A stretch of 64,000 nucleotides of DNA from assembly GCA_009741485.1 (NCBI GenBank), contig CM019214.1, positions 57,458,640-57,522,639 of the forward strand. Direction: 5' to 3'. Shown here piece after piece: positions 38,394 through 51,239 of this stretch. Every line of letters begins with the position of its first letter. The first letter of the stretch is position 1. The position numbers and the translations under genes were made by a program. The notes below the pieces were generated by a model. The model saw nothing but the letters and a program-made list of their open reading frames with translations, was not told where the DNA came from and did no database searches. The stretch is from Malurus cyaneus samueli (lineage: Eukaryota; Chordata; Aves; Passeriformes; Maluridae).

Positions 38394-38580
38394 GTAAAAT
38401 AAGTGGCAGCTGGCACCATACAGTTTTGTTATAATGAAAACATGAGGTGGTTGCCATTACACAGTCCTGCACTAATGAGAACAGTAGGAGTCTAGCATTA
38501 CAATGGTCTAATGAAAACAGGAAATGGTTGGCATTAGATTGGTGTAATGAAAACAGGAGGTGGCTGGCATTATGCTTTTA
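38394..38580. repeat. Decayed minisatellite, about 36-41-bp unit
   Basis: Five related units start at about 38394, 38432, 38473, 38509 and 38545. Four begin TAATGAAAACA or TAATGAGAACA, followed by an AGG(T)GGCTGGCATTA-like core (GGTTGCCATTA, AGTCTAGCATTA, GGTTGGCATTA, GGCTGGCATTA). The last two units are the most alike. Unit spacing is 38, 41, 36 and 36 bases. Confidence 0.8.
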
Positions 38581-39041
38581 CAAGAAATAAATTAAGATTT
38601 CTGGCCCTACCAATCTCATCTACATTATATATGATTCCAGTGTGCAAGAGAGAAGTTTATGCAGAATCAGGGACAGTGACAGTAAAAGAGCATTCTTTGT
38701 TACATCACCTCAGAAGCACAGTGGTGTAATTTTCCTTTCAAATGTTTATTTCTTTTTTTGGTGGTTATATATGAGTGAAACAGGGACATGATTTTAAAAA
38801 TTGACACTTAACCTATACAGACCCTTTTATTTAAAAATAACCAAAATAGCTCGTTTTCTGATGCCAGTCATGCTGTAATGCAAAAGGTTAAATTATCCAA
38901 AAGTGAAATTTGATATGACAGGACTTTTTAAAATGAGTTTCACACTTAGCCCTCCCAGCCTGGGCTAAGTATACAATTGGTAATACTTTGGGGTTTCATG
39001 TAATACAGAGAGTGAGATCAATACAAAAAATACTTGCTTGG

Positions 39042-39044
39042 AAA

Positions 39045-39067
<23 letters not shown>
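39042..39067. repeat. Poly-A run, 26 bases
   Basis: An uninterrupted run of 26 A is followed by GAAGAAAAAAA. No retroposon body was recognised before it. Confidence 0.9.
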
Positions 39068-39077
<10 letters not shown>

Positions 39078-40020
39078 ACTTAAGCACAAAACCAATCATT
39101 TAGCTAAAGGGTTTCTTTTAAGAACAGAAGGGTCAGGTGGTTTTCCTCCTTGTTTTTCAAGCGAACCTCTCTAGTTGAGCCTTTTAAATTATTACAAAAG
39201 AGGGCCTTCCATGTAGCTCTTAGACAATGAAATGACCACCATCTTCCCTTTTATTGCAACTTTTAGAACTATCTGAAACTGATTGATTCTCACTCTCCTT
39301 AATCTGGCTGAATTCACCATGAAGTTCGTACAGTTCAAGGCCAGTGCATTAAGGCACTGCATCAATCCACTCATACGGTACCTTTCAGCCACTCAGTCTC
39401 CCATTTGTCATCTCCAAGCTCAACTGCATTGTTTCTGGATATTTTCCACTGAAACCAAGAGATGAAATGAAGCAAGAAAATGTTTGGAGTATGATTTTCA
39501 AAGCAGCAATTAGTGTGCTGGAATGTTCCAGCATAAAGCACTGTGCTTCCTTCAGCCTGTTATTCCGCTGATAGCTTCGGTTTCCACACTCAGATTGCAG
39601 TGAAAATATTCCAGTCAGGTAGCTTCTAGTGAAACAGCAGTGTGATGCAAAGAAGGAACAGATAATCAAATCAAACTTTCTAATCGAGTTTTGCTATGCT
39701 GACTCTCTTATTTCTCTCTAGCCTGCAGTTTGCATGTTTTACAACACTGCAGAATTAGCTTAAAGAGTAAATACTTGAGAGTTTATCGAATCCTGTCATG
39801 TCTCACATATAGCGAAGAACAAATGAAGGAAAATAATCTTCCTGTGCTGCTTCTATTATTACTTTAATTTCTTTGCATCTTTGGTGTGGTTCTGATTGAA
39901 TCCTTTTGGAGGAGGGGAATAGAAGATGAAAAAGCCAGAGGGGTAAAAGAGGTGAGTGTTGTTAATAAATTCTTGCTTTCTTTCTCTTTGTTTTTATTTC
40001 TTCATCAAACAATTGAAGGG

Positions 40021-40079
40021 AAAAAAAAACAAAAAACCAAAAAACAACAAAAAAAAACACCCCAAAAAACCAACAAAAT
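40021..40079. repeat. A/C-rich low-complexity tract
   Basis: A runs are interrupted by single C, CC or CCCC. This is the complement of the G/T-rich tracts elsewhere in the window. Confidence 0.8.
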
Positions 40080-43000
40080 ACTCATACCTTATGGACCAGA
40101 TTTTAAACTAAAACGTATGGCACTGGAAGCAGCATATGCCTTAGAAAATCTGCTGCTCTGCGCTGTGTGTGCAAGCCGCAGACGTGGCTTAATCGAGATA
40201 GGAGGCGACACGTGCCGTGCATCTGAGATTAGTGTCTGGACCTCAGCCATTAATGCTGGCATCCCAGGAACTGACTCATTCTTCTGCCAAACTTCTGCTG
40301 GGATTTGGGTTCACTGAATCCGACTCACACTCTTTAATTCCCCCAAGCAGTATCTCTTTGAATTGTGGAGCTTGCAAAACATCCAGGTGGTGGTCCAGCC
40401 ACGACAGCTTCTGCATAAGCTCAAGAAACAGCTTGCTCTCTCTAAGAGTTCTACTATTCACAACGTTTCTAGCTCTCTACCATGCAAGTCTGATTGTCAG
40501 AGCTCCTTTTTCTTTGGTTCATTATAGTGAGTAGACAATAGTCATATTGTCCTAGCAGAAGCCTTCCAATCTCTTTGAAATATTTGATATCTTACAAACG
40601 TCGTATGCTGTAAATCTATTTGATGGGTCTCATCATTCTGTAAGCAATATTTTTTCATTAGCTTTGCATTAAAATGGCATTTTGCCCTATTTTCAAACTA
40701 ACAAACTTTGTCAGGTTGGCATCTATATTACATTACCAAATATATTAGTCAATACCACCTGGTGTAATTGAGTCCTGTTATATGATTCAGATAGTTGCTT
40801 AAACTATGGATTTTTCAAAGTCAAATTTTCTGGCAGGAAGACTATTGTTTTAATAGAATTTTAGATAAATAGGTAGTATATCTCTGTAATTACTAGTCTT
40901 GATTTAAGATAATTAATTGACCTCTCTGTGTATAATGCTCAAGACCATTTATAATTGTGTTGCACCCAAAAATCTGTATAAAAGTCATTTGATTATGCTT
41001 GATTTCTATCTCAGGCTGCATACCAAAACTAGCACCTGACACTCACAGCAGAACGTGAATGAGTGTGACAGTAAAACCCGTATAGGAGCCAAGATTTTTA
41101 GGTTGCTTTAAATGATATTAAGAAATATGCTTTCTTCTGGCTCTCTAAGCAAGTAAGGAATCTGGCATCGTGGAAGAGGTGCCTATCTTTTAATGGAATG
41201 GAAAATTAAAATTTAAAACATCACGCACAGGAGAAGAAGAACATGAAGGTAAAAGATTTAAAACTGAGTTGCACGGATTCAGCTAAATTACATTCTGAGC
41301 GAAACCTTTTTCATTGATGTATTCACTTATAACAAAGGACATATTCTATACTACTACATGGTTAGCTAATTAAAAGTTTTTCATTCTCATCTGTGCATCT
41401 GTAATCACATTTTGGAGCATCCATTAAATTATAAAAATTGAAACCGCATTTAGGCATTATTTCCCTGTGAATGTTTTTTGCTTATATTTGCAGATTGAAG
41501 AAATATTTTAAAAATCTAGATAAATATTTTAAATGCTCTTATCTTAACTAAATAAAAAGCTGGGATTATAATCAGCATGTCAGCCTAACAGCACTACTTG
41601 GTTTTGTCCATATTACCAATCCAAATTATTTTGTAAACTTTTCTCACACATTATATTTTTATTGCTTACTTTAGGCAGTATAATTTCTTTCACGACAAAC
41701 ACTGAGATTTTGTAAAGTATATATGACCATGAGAGATTTAAAGCTTAGCTACAGCCTGAATTTTCAGTGTACATAAAAAATACTTTACTACACGATATAG
41801 TTGTGCCAGATCCAATCAACTTAAGTGGAGCTCGCCAGCCAATTTTTGGGACATCTCCAAGGAAAACAGAGAACTCTACTACGTAAACTAGACTGTTTAC
41901 CAGGTGATACTGTCTTTTTCTTCCATGTCAACATTAAACTAATCAATATTTGTGAAAACTATTTCACCTGATACGTTCCCTGCCTTTTCAGAGCTTATAG
42001 TGGAAGCTCTCATTCTCCCCCTTCTTATACCCAGATAAATTGAAAATTATGTTCTAAGGTTATATGGACTTTTTCCAAATGTTCTGTCAACTTTGGTATT
42101 CCACACTCTTGAGCATCTAGTATGTGGGTGCCAGCGGTAGAAGAAATTGTAACTGCTACTCCAAATGTCTTCATCCAAAGCCACATTTCTACTGCCATCC
42201 TGGTTTGGGGAAGAATGGAGAGTTGTCTTGCCTTGAGCTGCTTATTTTTGGATTGGAAGTAAAACAACATGTCATTGATTATTAATGGCTCAAAGGCAGT
42301 TTTTGTAGATAAACTGAATTTCCTTCTGTGGATTTTTGGACCAGATTTCAATTTGAATTATTATATTAGCCAAAGAAAGATTTCCTATCTTCATGAATAA
42401 GTTGAAGCTCTTTGGGAAAATTACTGTTTCTGTTCCTACAGGTAGTTTCATTATGACTGATATTTGTACAGTTACTATGTGAGTGAGAATTATTTACAGA
42501 ATATTAGAAAGCAAATACACAAAAAAGCTGCTGTGCACACACTTCCCTGTGTGAGATGTAATTGGTAGGTAAAACAACCTCCTTGTATTTGGCCATGAAA
42601 TGTATCTCTGGAACTCTGGTAACAGAGAACAACAGAAGTTTATAACCATGTAAAATTTTGTCTCTCATTAACCGTGCATTCTTATTACATGCAATGTAAT
42701 TATACCAGCCAGGGAAAGATTTCATATCCTCGGGGAAAAGTTAAAGCTCTCCAGGAATGGTGTAATTATACTTCTAGCATATCTCCTAATGCAAGTGTTG
42801 GCTGGGATGACCAGGGTGTTGTTCTACTCATAAAAAGGGAAGACCTGCTGGCACTCTTAGATGTGGCTTGAATTGCAGTGTCTCCAAAATGATTAAGTGA
42901 AGAACCTGGAGGTGAAATGGGAAGGCAAGCAGCAAATTTTGGACTCTGAACTTTACAACTGCATATTTCTTCTAATTCAGAATGTTGCTTGGGAACTCTT

Positions 43001-43464
43001 TGGGTAGCTGCCATGAAGGAGAAGGATGTCAAGGAAAGATAGGTGAATTTTTAAGAGTGCTTAAAGACTCAGGAGTTAATAATAGAATCAAAGAAACTTT
43101 GGGCTAGTCTCAGTCCCCAGGAAGATCAAGAAAGAAGTGTTTTTAGAATCCACATCCACATCCATGTAAGTGAAAGACAAGAAGAGTAATCAGGAATAAT
43201 CAACATAGATTTTTCAAGAGTAAAGTGTGCTAAAAAGTCTTTTATCAATGTGCCATTTAATGACTGAGTATATGAAAAGACAAAATGGACTATGAAATTT
43301 TCCTTGGCTTTAGTGAGCTTTTTTTTTGCCATTCTCCACAGTTGAGGAAGTATGTGCTAAAATGATATTTAGTTAGGTTTGTTTTCTGGGTTAACTATTA
43401 GCTGGACTCAGTCACAGCAATGACCAATGGTTAAATGTCTTTCTGGAGATCAGAGAGAAATTCA

Positions 43465-44010
43465 GTACCAGAATTCCACGGTCAGACCTGTAACATTCAA
43501 CATTTTCAATGACCTTGATAACAGCACAAACAGCACTTAGAACCTTTTCAGATGAAATAAACTGGAAAGAGCAACTGTGGCCATGATACATGTCATAACT
43601 CTACCCAAAGCAATTGCAATAAACCCCAGCACTAGAGCAAAGGAAAGCTTTTGAGGTTCCATAAGAACACACGAAATGATCTGAACCAAGGGAGAAATGA
43701 TACCACGCATTAACAGAGGCCATAAAGGGATTAGGTGAGTTAAAGCCCTGCTGAAAAGAGCTTGAGGGTTATGGAGTGCAGAGGTTGGATACAATTCCAC
43801 AGTGCTCTTTCTTTATTAATAAGACAAACGACGCACTGAGTATGCAACTGATATACACTGTATATACTGATAAGAATCTCGGGCCACAGGATCAAGAGAG
43901 GCTGTTATTATTCCCTTCTACTTAGCACCAGAGAGCTCACATAGAAAATACTATATCCAGTTTGGAACTGCTCAGCTTAAGAGAGAAAAAGAAACTGGAG
44001 AGGATCTAAT
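43465..44010 (+). mobile_element. Old CR1 LINE fragment, plus strand
   Basis: Weak but recognisable CR1 sense-strand sequence is present. CACGGTCAGACCTGTAACAT and TTCAACATTTTCAATGACCT (43480-43520) correspond to the reverse-transcriptase region before the catalytic motif. TATCCAGTTTGGAACTGCTC and AAGAGAGAAAAAGAAACTGG (43954-44000) correspond to the later coding region. The middle is too diverged to align by eye and every frame is broken. It is interrupted at its 3' side by the LTR that follows. Confidence 0.65.
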
Positions 44011-44494
44011 GGAGTGGTGAGCTATATATCCCATGGGAAGGATTCCCATTAGAGATGTTTGTGGAAGACTACCTCCCATGGGAGGAATCCCACACTTGAG
44101 CAGGGGGAAGGCTTCTTCTCCCTGAGGACAAAGCAGCAGCAGAAACAGCACATGATGAACTGATTGCAAGCCCCATTGCACATCTCAGGGGCAGCTGAGT
44201 TTCAGTTCTGATGGAAACTGAGGGGAAGGAGGCAGTCAAGAATAAAGCTTAACTGGGAAGGTGCATTTAAATCCTGTTTTACTTCTCATTATCTTACACT
44301 GATTTTGATTGGTAATAAATTCAATTAATTTCTCAAAGTCAGGTCTATTTTGACCTTGATTGCAACTGTGAGTGATCTCTCCCTGTCCTTACCTTGACCT
44401 AGGAGCCCTTCATTGTTTTCTCTCCCCAGTCCAGTTGAGAAGTGGTAGAGCAGTTTTTTGGGAGCCTAGCATTTAGCCAGATCAAAACACCACA
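44010..44494 (+). mobile_element. ERVL-type LTR, plus strand
   Basis: The element carries two CCCATGGGA palindromes spaced in the repeated-motif style of a bird LTR. These are followed by CACACTTGAGCAGGGGGAAG, CAGCAGAAACAGCACATGAT, a GATTTTGATTGGTAATAAAT poly(A)-signal region (AATAAA at 44314-44319), and GTGAGTGATCTCTCCCTGTC. The terminal CAAAACACCACA ends at 44494. Its last 45 bases are similar to those of the LTR at 36448-37037, while the 5' parts differ. The 5' boundary inside the CR1 fragment is approximate. No retroviral genes are attached. Confidence 0.72.
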
Positions 44495-45644
44495 ACTGGG
44501 CGCAATAGCATTTAAATCTCATTGTCAATAAGGTAAGAGAGAATTATTGATACAAGAAACTTCCTGATCTTTCCAATTCCTTACCATAAGCAAACACAAA
44601 CAAAAATGAGACAAAGTTTTATTCTAAACCTGAAATGACTAAACCAGTTATTTCTGTTTTACATTCAGTCATCCCTTTCAAGGATTTATTCATTAGACAA
44701 AGTATATGCTTAGCATATCTGAATTTAACTTTTTTCTTACTTAGCTGCATTCTTCAGGACATTAAAAGTGCCTTTGTTACATCAGAACTCTGAGTACACA
44801 CTCATTTCTACTAAAGGTCTCACTGAATGTAGCCAATGTCTAGAAACCTGTGGATTTAATTAAATATGCATGAGTATCCAGAACTTGGGTGTCCTGTACC
44901 ATCATCTCATGGTTACCCCTTTCTCTGTCAGTTTTTTCTCACAGCATGATGTCTACCAGTTTTTTAAAACCATACTGTCCCAGGTAGAGACAATACCACA
45001 CTTCCTTTCCCAAAAACCTGTTGTGGTAATATTTCTGCCTGATATTTTGTTACAATAGCTTCAGAATTCAGCCAACTTAATAATTTACCCACCCATGTCA
45101 GCTGCGAAGAGAAGAAACAATATATGTGGGAGGCCTTGGATTTTTATCTTTATGGGACAAAACCTTTCAAAAATTTTTCTAAAGCTGTTTGTCTTCTTTG
45201 CTGAGAGAATAAAAGAGGAAGCAATTTCCATTCAGAATATCTCAAAGTGGATCTCTATGTCTATTATGCTTTCTCAAGGTTTATCTAAGTCACCTGATAA
45301 TATATGACCACACTCAACAAGGACCTGTGCATCTTAGAAATGCAATTTGCTTTCAGTGTAGCAGAGTTTCATACACATTTTTTTAAAAAAATCATTTTAT
45401 TCTAATGCATGTGCTTTCTCTGGGTGCTTCCTGTGTAACATCTGTCAATAATTATTACTATCTACTTCTTAGTCCCACTGAGCTGTACTGCTTTGGAGCC
45501 ACCTACAGCAGAAGAGACAGAGAAAAAAAAAACATCAGAATACAAAACAACCTTACAAACTTTCTGTAAGAATAAGCGTTTTCATGATCAGGCTATATCC
45601 TTTTCATTCTTAATATTCCACAGGCAATAAAGAAGGAACTGTAG

Positions 45645-45915
45645 GCTCCTCATGGCCTCCAGGGTCTGGAAGGATGATGAAGGGTGGTGGCAGTCCTTTG
45701 TCCCTATCAATCAAGACCTGAACCCCCTGTGCCCAGAGGGTCCTTCAGGAACACAAGTTGCTGTCGGCAGGGCTCCCTGGGGCCCTGGATTTGACCAAAC
45801 CCATGGGAAATAGATGGGGGGGCAAGGGTGGGAAAGCAAAGATGAGGCCCTGCCATATCCTGGGTCTCCTGTTGTCATCTCCTGGCATGAGTGATCAAGT
45901 CTTTCCCATCTTGGA
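45645..45915. other. Unidentified GC-richer block
   Basis: This stretch is visibly richer in G and C than its surroundings, with GGTGGTGGCAGTCC, CCCTGTGCCCAGAGGGTCC, GGGGCCCTGG and a GATGGGGGGGCAAGGG run. It has no long open frame and no recognised CR1 or LTR landmarks. It could be an old retroelement piece or a regulatory element. Confidence 0.4.
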
Positions 45916-46224
45916 TGCTACACAAAAAGACAGGTAAGATGAACCTTTGGTCACTTGGGGCTTTGCTGGCCAAAATAGTGTGGCTCTAGGCATAGTGGAA
46001 TACCAGTAAAGCTAACACAAAGGAGTAACACACAATTAACTTACTGTGTGATTAAGCTGATATCTTAAGGCAAGAGAAGAACAAGTAGGTTTTACAAATA
46101 GAATGATAGCTGAATTTTCCAAGGCCAAGCAGTGGTATTTCAGATGGAGGATATTCCAAAAATTGTGTTTTGCTAATACGTCCTGTTAGAGCCAAAGGCA
46201 AACTTTTTCAGCTCCTTGAATTGT

Positions 46225-46305
46225 ACTGCATGAGGTTGGAACTAAAAAAAGTGGAACTTCTAAAGCAGACAGTTGTATGATGCTGTTTCTTCCAACCCTA
46301 TACCA
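46225..46305 (+). mobile_element. Possible old CR1 3' tail
   Basis: GCATGAGGTTGGAACTAAAA followed some 55 bases later by TTTCTTCCAACCCTATACC resembles the last segment of a sense-strand CR1. The intervening bases do not align well by eye. Weak call. Confidence 0.3.
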
Positions 46306-47021
46306 TATGCATATGTTGACAAATTGGGCAACAGTTGCTTTATTTGCAATATTCAATGTTAAGATATTGATGCTGTGCTTTGCTGGGGGAATATTTCTTG
46401 TAGGGAAGTCCAGCTAAATGCAACATTTCATCCTGCCTGACTTCAAAAGAAAATGAAGCAGATACCACGCTTCCTTTTAAATTATCACATTGGAATACAA
46501 GTGCATTATGTATTAGAGGTTTTAGCACAAATCTCCATCCAGGGTAATCTACTTTATTTTTTTCTTGTTTGTTTGTTTAAAAAAAAATATAGGTGAGGTG
46601 TCACTAAAAAAAGCAAAGGGTGTTTCTCCAGCACAAATGCACTCATAGCAACTTGTACATGAACCTGTGCATTCTTCCAGCTTGGCAATATTCCTAACAA
46701 GGATGTATGAAGAGTCATGAAGTGCCTTGTTCTCACCTTGATGAGCACTTAAAATGTAATTTATTGTTGCTCTCAATTATTGTAGATTCCACAAGTGTTT
46801 ACTATTTTTGGAATCCTGGAACCTCACAGCCACATGATGATGAATGAATGTAATGATTTGATCTATTTTAACAGGAATATGGTGGATAGGTAAAACAAAA
46901 TATTTAGGCTAATCTGCATGACTACTTCTTGAAACTTTAATGAACTGTCCAGAAGATTTGCTAACATTATGGTGAAAAAGATACTCCAGAATGACAACAC
47001 TTTTCCCCCAGGATGGCAATT

Positions 47022-47025
<4 letters not shown>

Positions 47026-47057
<32 letters not shown>

Positions 47058-47110
47058 AAGCAAAAAAGCCAAACCAAAACAAACAAACAAAAAAAAAACC
47101 CCACAAAAAT
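47026..47110. repeat. Poly-A run (31) and A/C-rich tract
   Basis: Thirty-one A at 47026-47056 are followed by CAAGCAAAAAAGCC, AAACAAACAAAC and A runs with CCCC. Low-complexity sequence; apparent Phe-rich frames on the minus strand are artefacts of it. Confidence 0.9.
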
Positions 47111-50100
47111 GGAATTAAAAAAAGAGAAAGATAAAGTAATATATGTGTTATTTGGTGTTATTTGTATTAATTGTGTAAAGGTCTTCTTTAGTCATGCAAT
47201 TACATTCCCATCCACCACCCAAAGAAGAGGTTCAAGTGCTTAGGAATTTGACAGCTGCTGTCTGCCTTATTCACTACACTGACTTTCTTCTGTAGACAAA
47301 AACGATGAGAAACCTTCACCATTTTTTATCAAACTTTCAGATGTTTTATGAATTTTCTTCTTCCTTGTCTTTCATCCTCTTTTGGTTTTCTTTTTGGCCA
47401 TAAAAGGAAGCAACTGCTATGAAATAGCATTCACTTCTTCCTTCCTTTAGTCCCTTACCTGCATATTAAATTATTTCCAGGCTATCACTAGATCTAGAAC
47501 GGGGCTAAAAATGCATGTCAGAGGTTTGTGCTTGTGATCAAATAAATTTGATCCTGATTCAAATACATCCTTTGTATGGAACACTATGGGCCTTAACATG
47601 CCACATAGGATGAACTGAAGACTTATTTATCTTAACATTGTACTGTAGAAAGAAATGGACTGTGAACAAAATAAATTTATTTTGCAACTATACAAGGTAC
47701 ATTTTCATTTTGTATAAAGCTTTCAGAGCATATCCTGTCTGCAAATGAAGAGCAATTTTGCAGCATGGGATTTATCAGAAGCAGACTGCCTTTTGGCCTT
47801 TCTGAGTTCTGAAACCATTTAGGACCATAGTCTTAGAGCCATATAAGATGTTTTTGCCTTATTTCAGGAAGGACTCTTCCCTTCTAGCAGATGACATTGA
47901 AGACTGAAGGAATATGGCCTTTAAAAAGAATTTTGGGAAGATGGATTAGCTTCTGGAAATTTTATGTGCAGGAATGTAAATGACAGAGATTTCCCTGAAT
48001 AAATACCTTCTAGTCTTGCAAAATAATTCGTCATTTTTGAAAATTTTTGTTCAGAATGTGCACTCAGTGGGAAAAATCAGTGAACATTAAGCAGACAACC
48101 CTAAAATTATAATTTAAAATAATAATGACAGGATTGTTCAACCATACCAATCAATGTTCCTTAAAAACAAAAACAACAATAATAAAAAGAAACTATAGTC
48201 AACTCCAACAAAAGAGTTTAACTCATTTACTTAGATAAAGAACATTTTCCCTTTTACTAAATAGGATCAAAAATCCAAAAACCTGATTTGATTATGCTAT
48301 TTATTGACTTGATAGAAAGATTAAAGACTCTGCAAAATGCTAAAGGTCAAACTATATGATTACAATAATGTTTTCCAGCCTCAGCACTGATGAATGTATG
48401 ACACCCTCATACCTTGGAACATGCTGCTATTTCCAAATTATAACAGGCAACAGGAAACCTCTTTAATGAGCAGCTTATTCCGTAACTTTTCACTCTAGGG
48501 AACTATTGCTACTTCCACTGAAACATTTGGCACTGGACATGTCAGAATAGAACATCATGTTGAATAGACTTCTGCTCTGATCCAGAAAGTCAGTTGTTTC
48601 CCAGATTTATATAATCAGAGTGCTGAATGGAAAGCTTCTTGACACTTTTTTTATTTTAAACTAAGATTCTGGGTGGGCTCATTTACTCTGTTCATAAATG
48701 TTTGACTACTATATTTGCTTATGCAACACAAATACATAATTATTTAAACTAATCCTTAGGGATCTTCTTTTTTGCAGTTGCTATGTTTTTCATAGTACCC
48801 TGCTCTTTGTATAATTTAGGTTTTGAATGTCTGTTAACACCAGCAGATTAAGCCTGTACAAAGAGTACATAAACAAATAGATGTCAAAGAAAATGTTAAG
48901 GCAGTTTGTGGGTATTTTTTTATGTTTTTGACTTTTTTTTTTTCTCCATTCTGATGCTTTATTTCATGATGTACGGTGTGGCATCATACAGTAGCTAAAG
49001 GATTTGAGGCTATTGCCATCTAATATTACACAAAATTTGTTCCTCTCTAAATTCACTCATCTATATTTCCCTAACCCACATCATGTAGTTTATGTCTATA
49101 CTGTTAAATAAAATAGGATTGAGGCCAGTCCTGTAGCCTAATGCACAGGTTGGCTCACATTTGTATTTTTCATGGTTAGCTATGAAGAATAGCTATGTCC
49201 TTTGAGAATAGACTGGTCTCAGGGGACACAAATCACTCAGGTTCCCCAGGTTCCCTACAGATTCTGTGTGATGCCCTTTGAATTCCACAATGTTGTTAAC
49301 AAATCTTTGCCTATGAAGGCAGGGGGGATGCCTGAATACAAAATGTTTGAAGTAAAATGTAAGGGGATACCCTATGCTGGAAGTTCAAGAACAGTATTTT
49401 TGAATCCAGGCTGCTAAGGAGTAAGAGAATCATGAGGACAATATGGTTCCAAAACCAGAAGGAACACAATTTATAAAACACCTCTAGTGTTACAAAGGCA
49501 TATTTGTTGAGGATTTTCCTTTCAAGCTATTGTGGTCTATTTCAACTTGTGAAGAGGCTTATGTCTAATGCTACCTGCAGAGGTCACGCTGGCAGTCAGA
49601 TTACTCTCCTTAAGCAACACTGACAGCACATGTTTCTCCTTGCCTTGACCAGCCATGACAAAACTTATCAAAGGGGTTCTTTTCTGGAGACTCAAGAGAA
49701 TGAATTCTGCATCCCTTCTTCATGGAAGTCTTTGATCTGTCTGCTAAAATTGCTCATTAGTGATGACAGACATGGGTTCACAAGAAACCTGACCATCACT
49801 TCTTTCTTCTCATGATGGAACAAGTATAGATGACTATTTTTATTTTAAAATGTTCATTTCTGTAAAATGTGTATCTTTAACAGCGACAAAGTTCTTAAAG
49901 AGGCAAACTGTATGTCAGGACAACCAGAAGACTCTGGGAAAAACTCTGAAACTTCCAAATCTGTGGCAGTTGCAAGATCCAGCACAGCTGCATTTACTGA
50001 ATCTCAGAAGAAAGTCTTGAAAAGAGAACTACAGCCTGGAGTGTGTGTGGTCATCACTGGTCAAAGAGAACCAGTGTCCAGACTCTTCAGGGTCACAAAA

Positions 50101-51239
50101 TTCATGGGAAACTGATCCTCTGAGTTCCTCTGATTGTCATGCCATGCTGTCTCCAGATAGCAGGCAGTTGTCTTGCGAGAGGTAGCTCAGGTCAGATCAA
50201 AGTTCAGCTCCTGTAGATACCTGCTGTAGTATATCTCCCTCCCTTAATTTTGAAATTTAAGTTTTACAAGTGCCCCTCTAAAAGACAGTGAGGGTACAGT
50301 AATTGCAAATTTATGAGTAGCCAGAAAAGCAGATTTAGTATGTAATGACAAACAGTCAAACACACATACACAGAGAATACACGATAAATTCTAAAATAAT
50401 AGAAAATATATAACAGATAAATTGGGTGCCATAAAGTGCCAATAAAATGTTCAGAAATTGAAGTTCCTTCTGTACTTTAAGGCAGAGGTCTGAACTTCCA
50501 ATTCAGGAAGGCCCAGACAGCTGATGTCTGGAACAGGAAAGCAAGACCAGAGAAACTGTCATTTATCTTAGTCTTGTTTGTCATCTTCCTCTAATCATTC
50601 ATTGTGGCCTACAAGATATTGCTCTAAATGAGTCATCTGCTGTTTTCTGCTATGGGGACACTAATGTTCATGGGAGACCTGTAGGATTTTCACAAATGCC
50701 ACCTTATAGACTGAACTCTATACTGAACTAAATTATCTCCCACTTGAGATGGACTAAATTTCAACATTTGAATTTCTTTAAAGAAATACAATCTTTCAAA
50801 CTATGTACTCTCCCACACATGCTCATGTAAATTGCTTGAATGAAAACTACCTTAAGTTTTCTGATGGCTGGTGTGAGATACTGTTTTTATGTTAATAAAT
50901 GAATATAGATTTACTTTATGATGCATACTCCTTTCAATATAAAACTCATTCATTGTTCTGTCCTAAATTAAATACAATGAACATTTCTGTTTTTCTTTAA
51001 CTTAGCATAATGTGTTAATTTTGACTTAAGGTGATTTCTACCAGCCTAGCCCAGATGACATTAAGACAGCAGAAGCTACACACTGCAAGAGAGTGATCCC
51101 TGTTCTCCAGGGCCAAGTACAGCAACTTGTGTCCAAACTATTCAGAATTAGTCCCTTCTACATATATTTGCCATATCCTTAAGTAAGGCCTCCTAAAAAG
51201 TCACTCAAAGAGCCTCTTAAAAGGGCTTAGGTGGTTTTT

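Larger units (their letters stand above)
44495..51239. other. Intergenic, no gene recognised
   Basis: The sequence is mostly AT-rich and unique, without recognisable exons. Listed separately are an unidentified GC-richer block at 45645-45915, a possible old CR1 tail near 46225-46305 and an A/C-rich tract at 47026-47110. Short open frames around 49.2-50.1 kb resemble no known protein. Confidence 0.7.

Noticed and set aside
46863..47106. Phe-rich minus-strand frames suggesting membrane proteins
   Set aside because: The Phe run is simply the translation of the 31-A tract read on the other strand.
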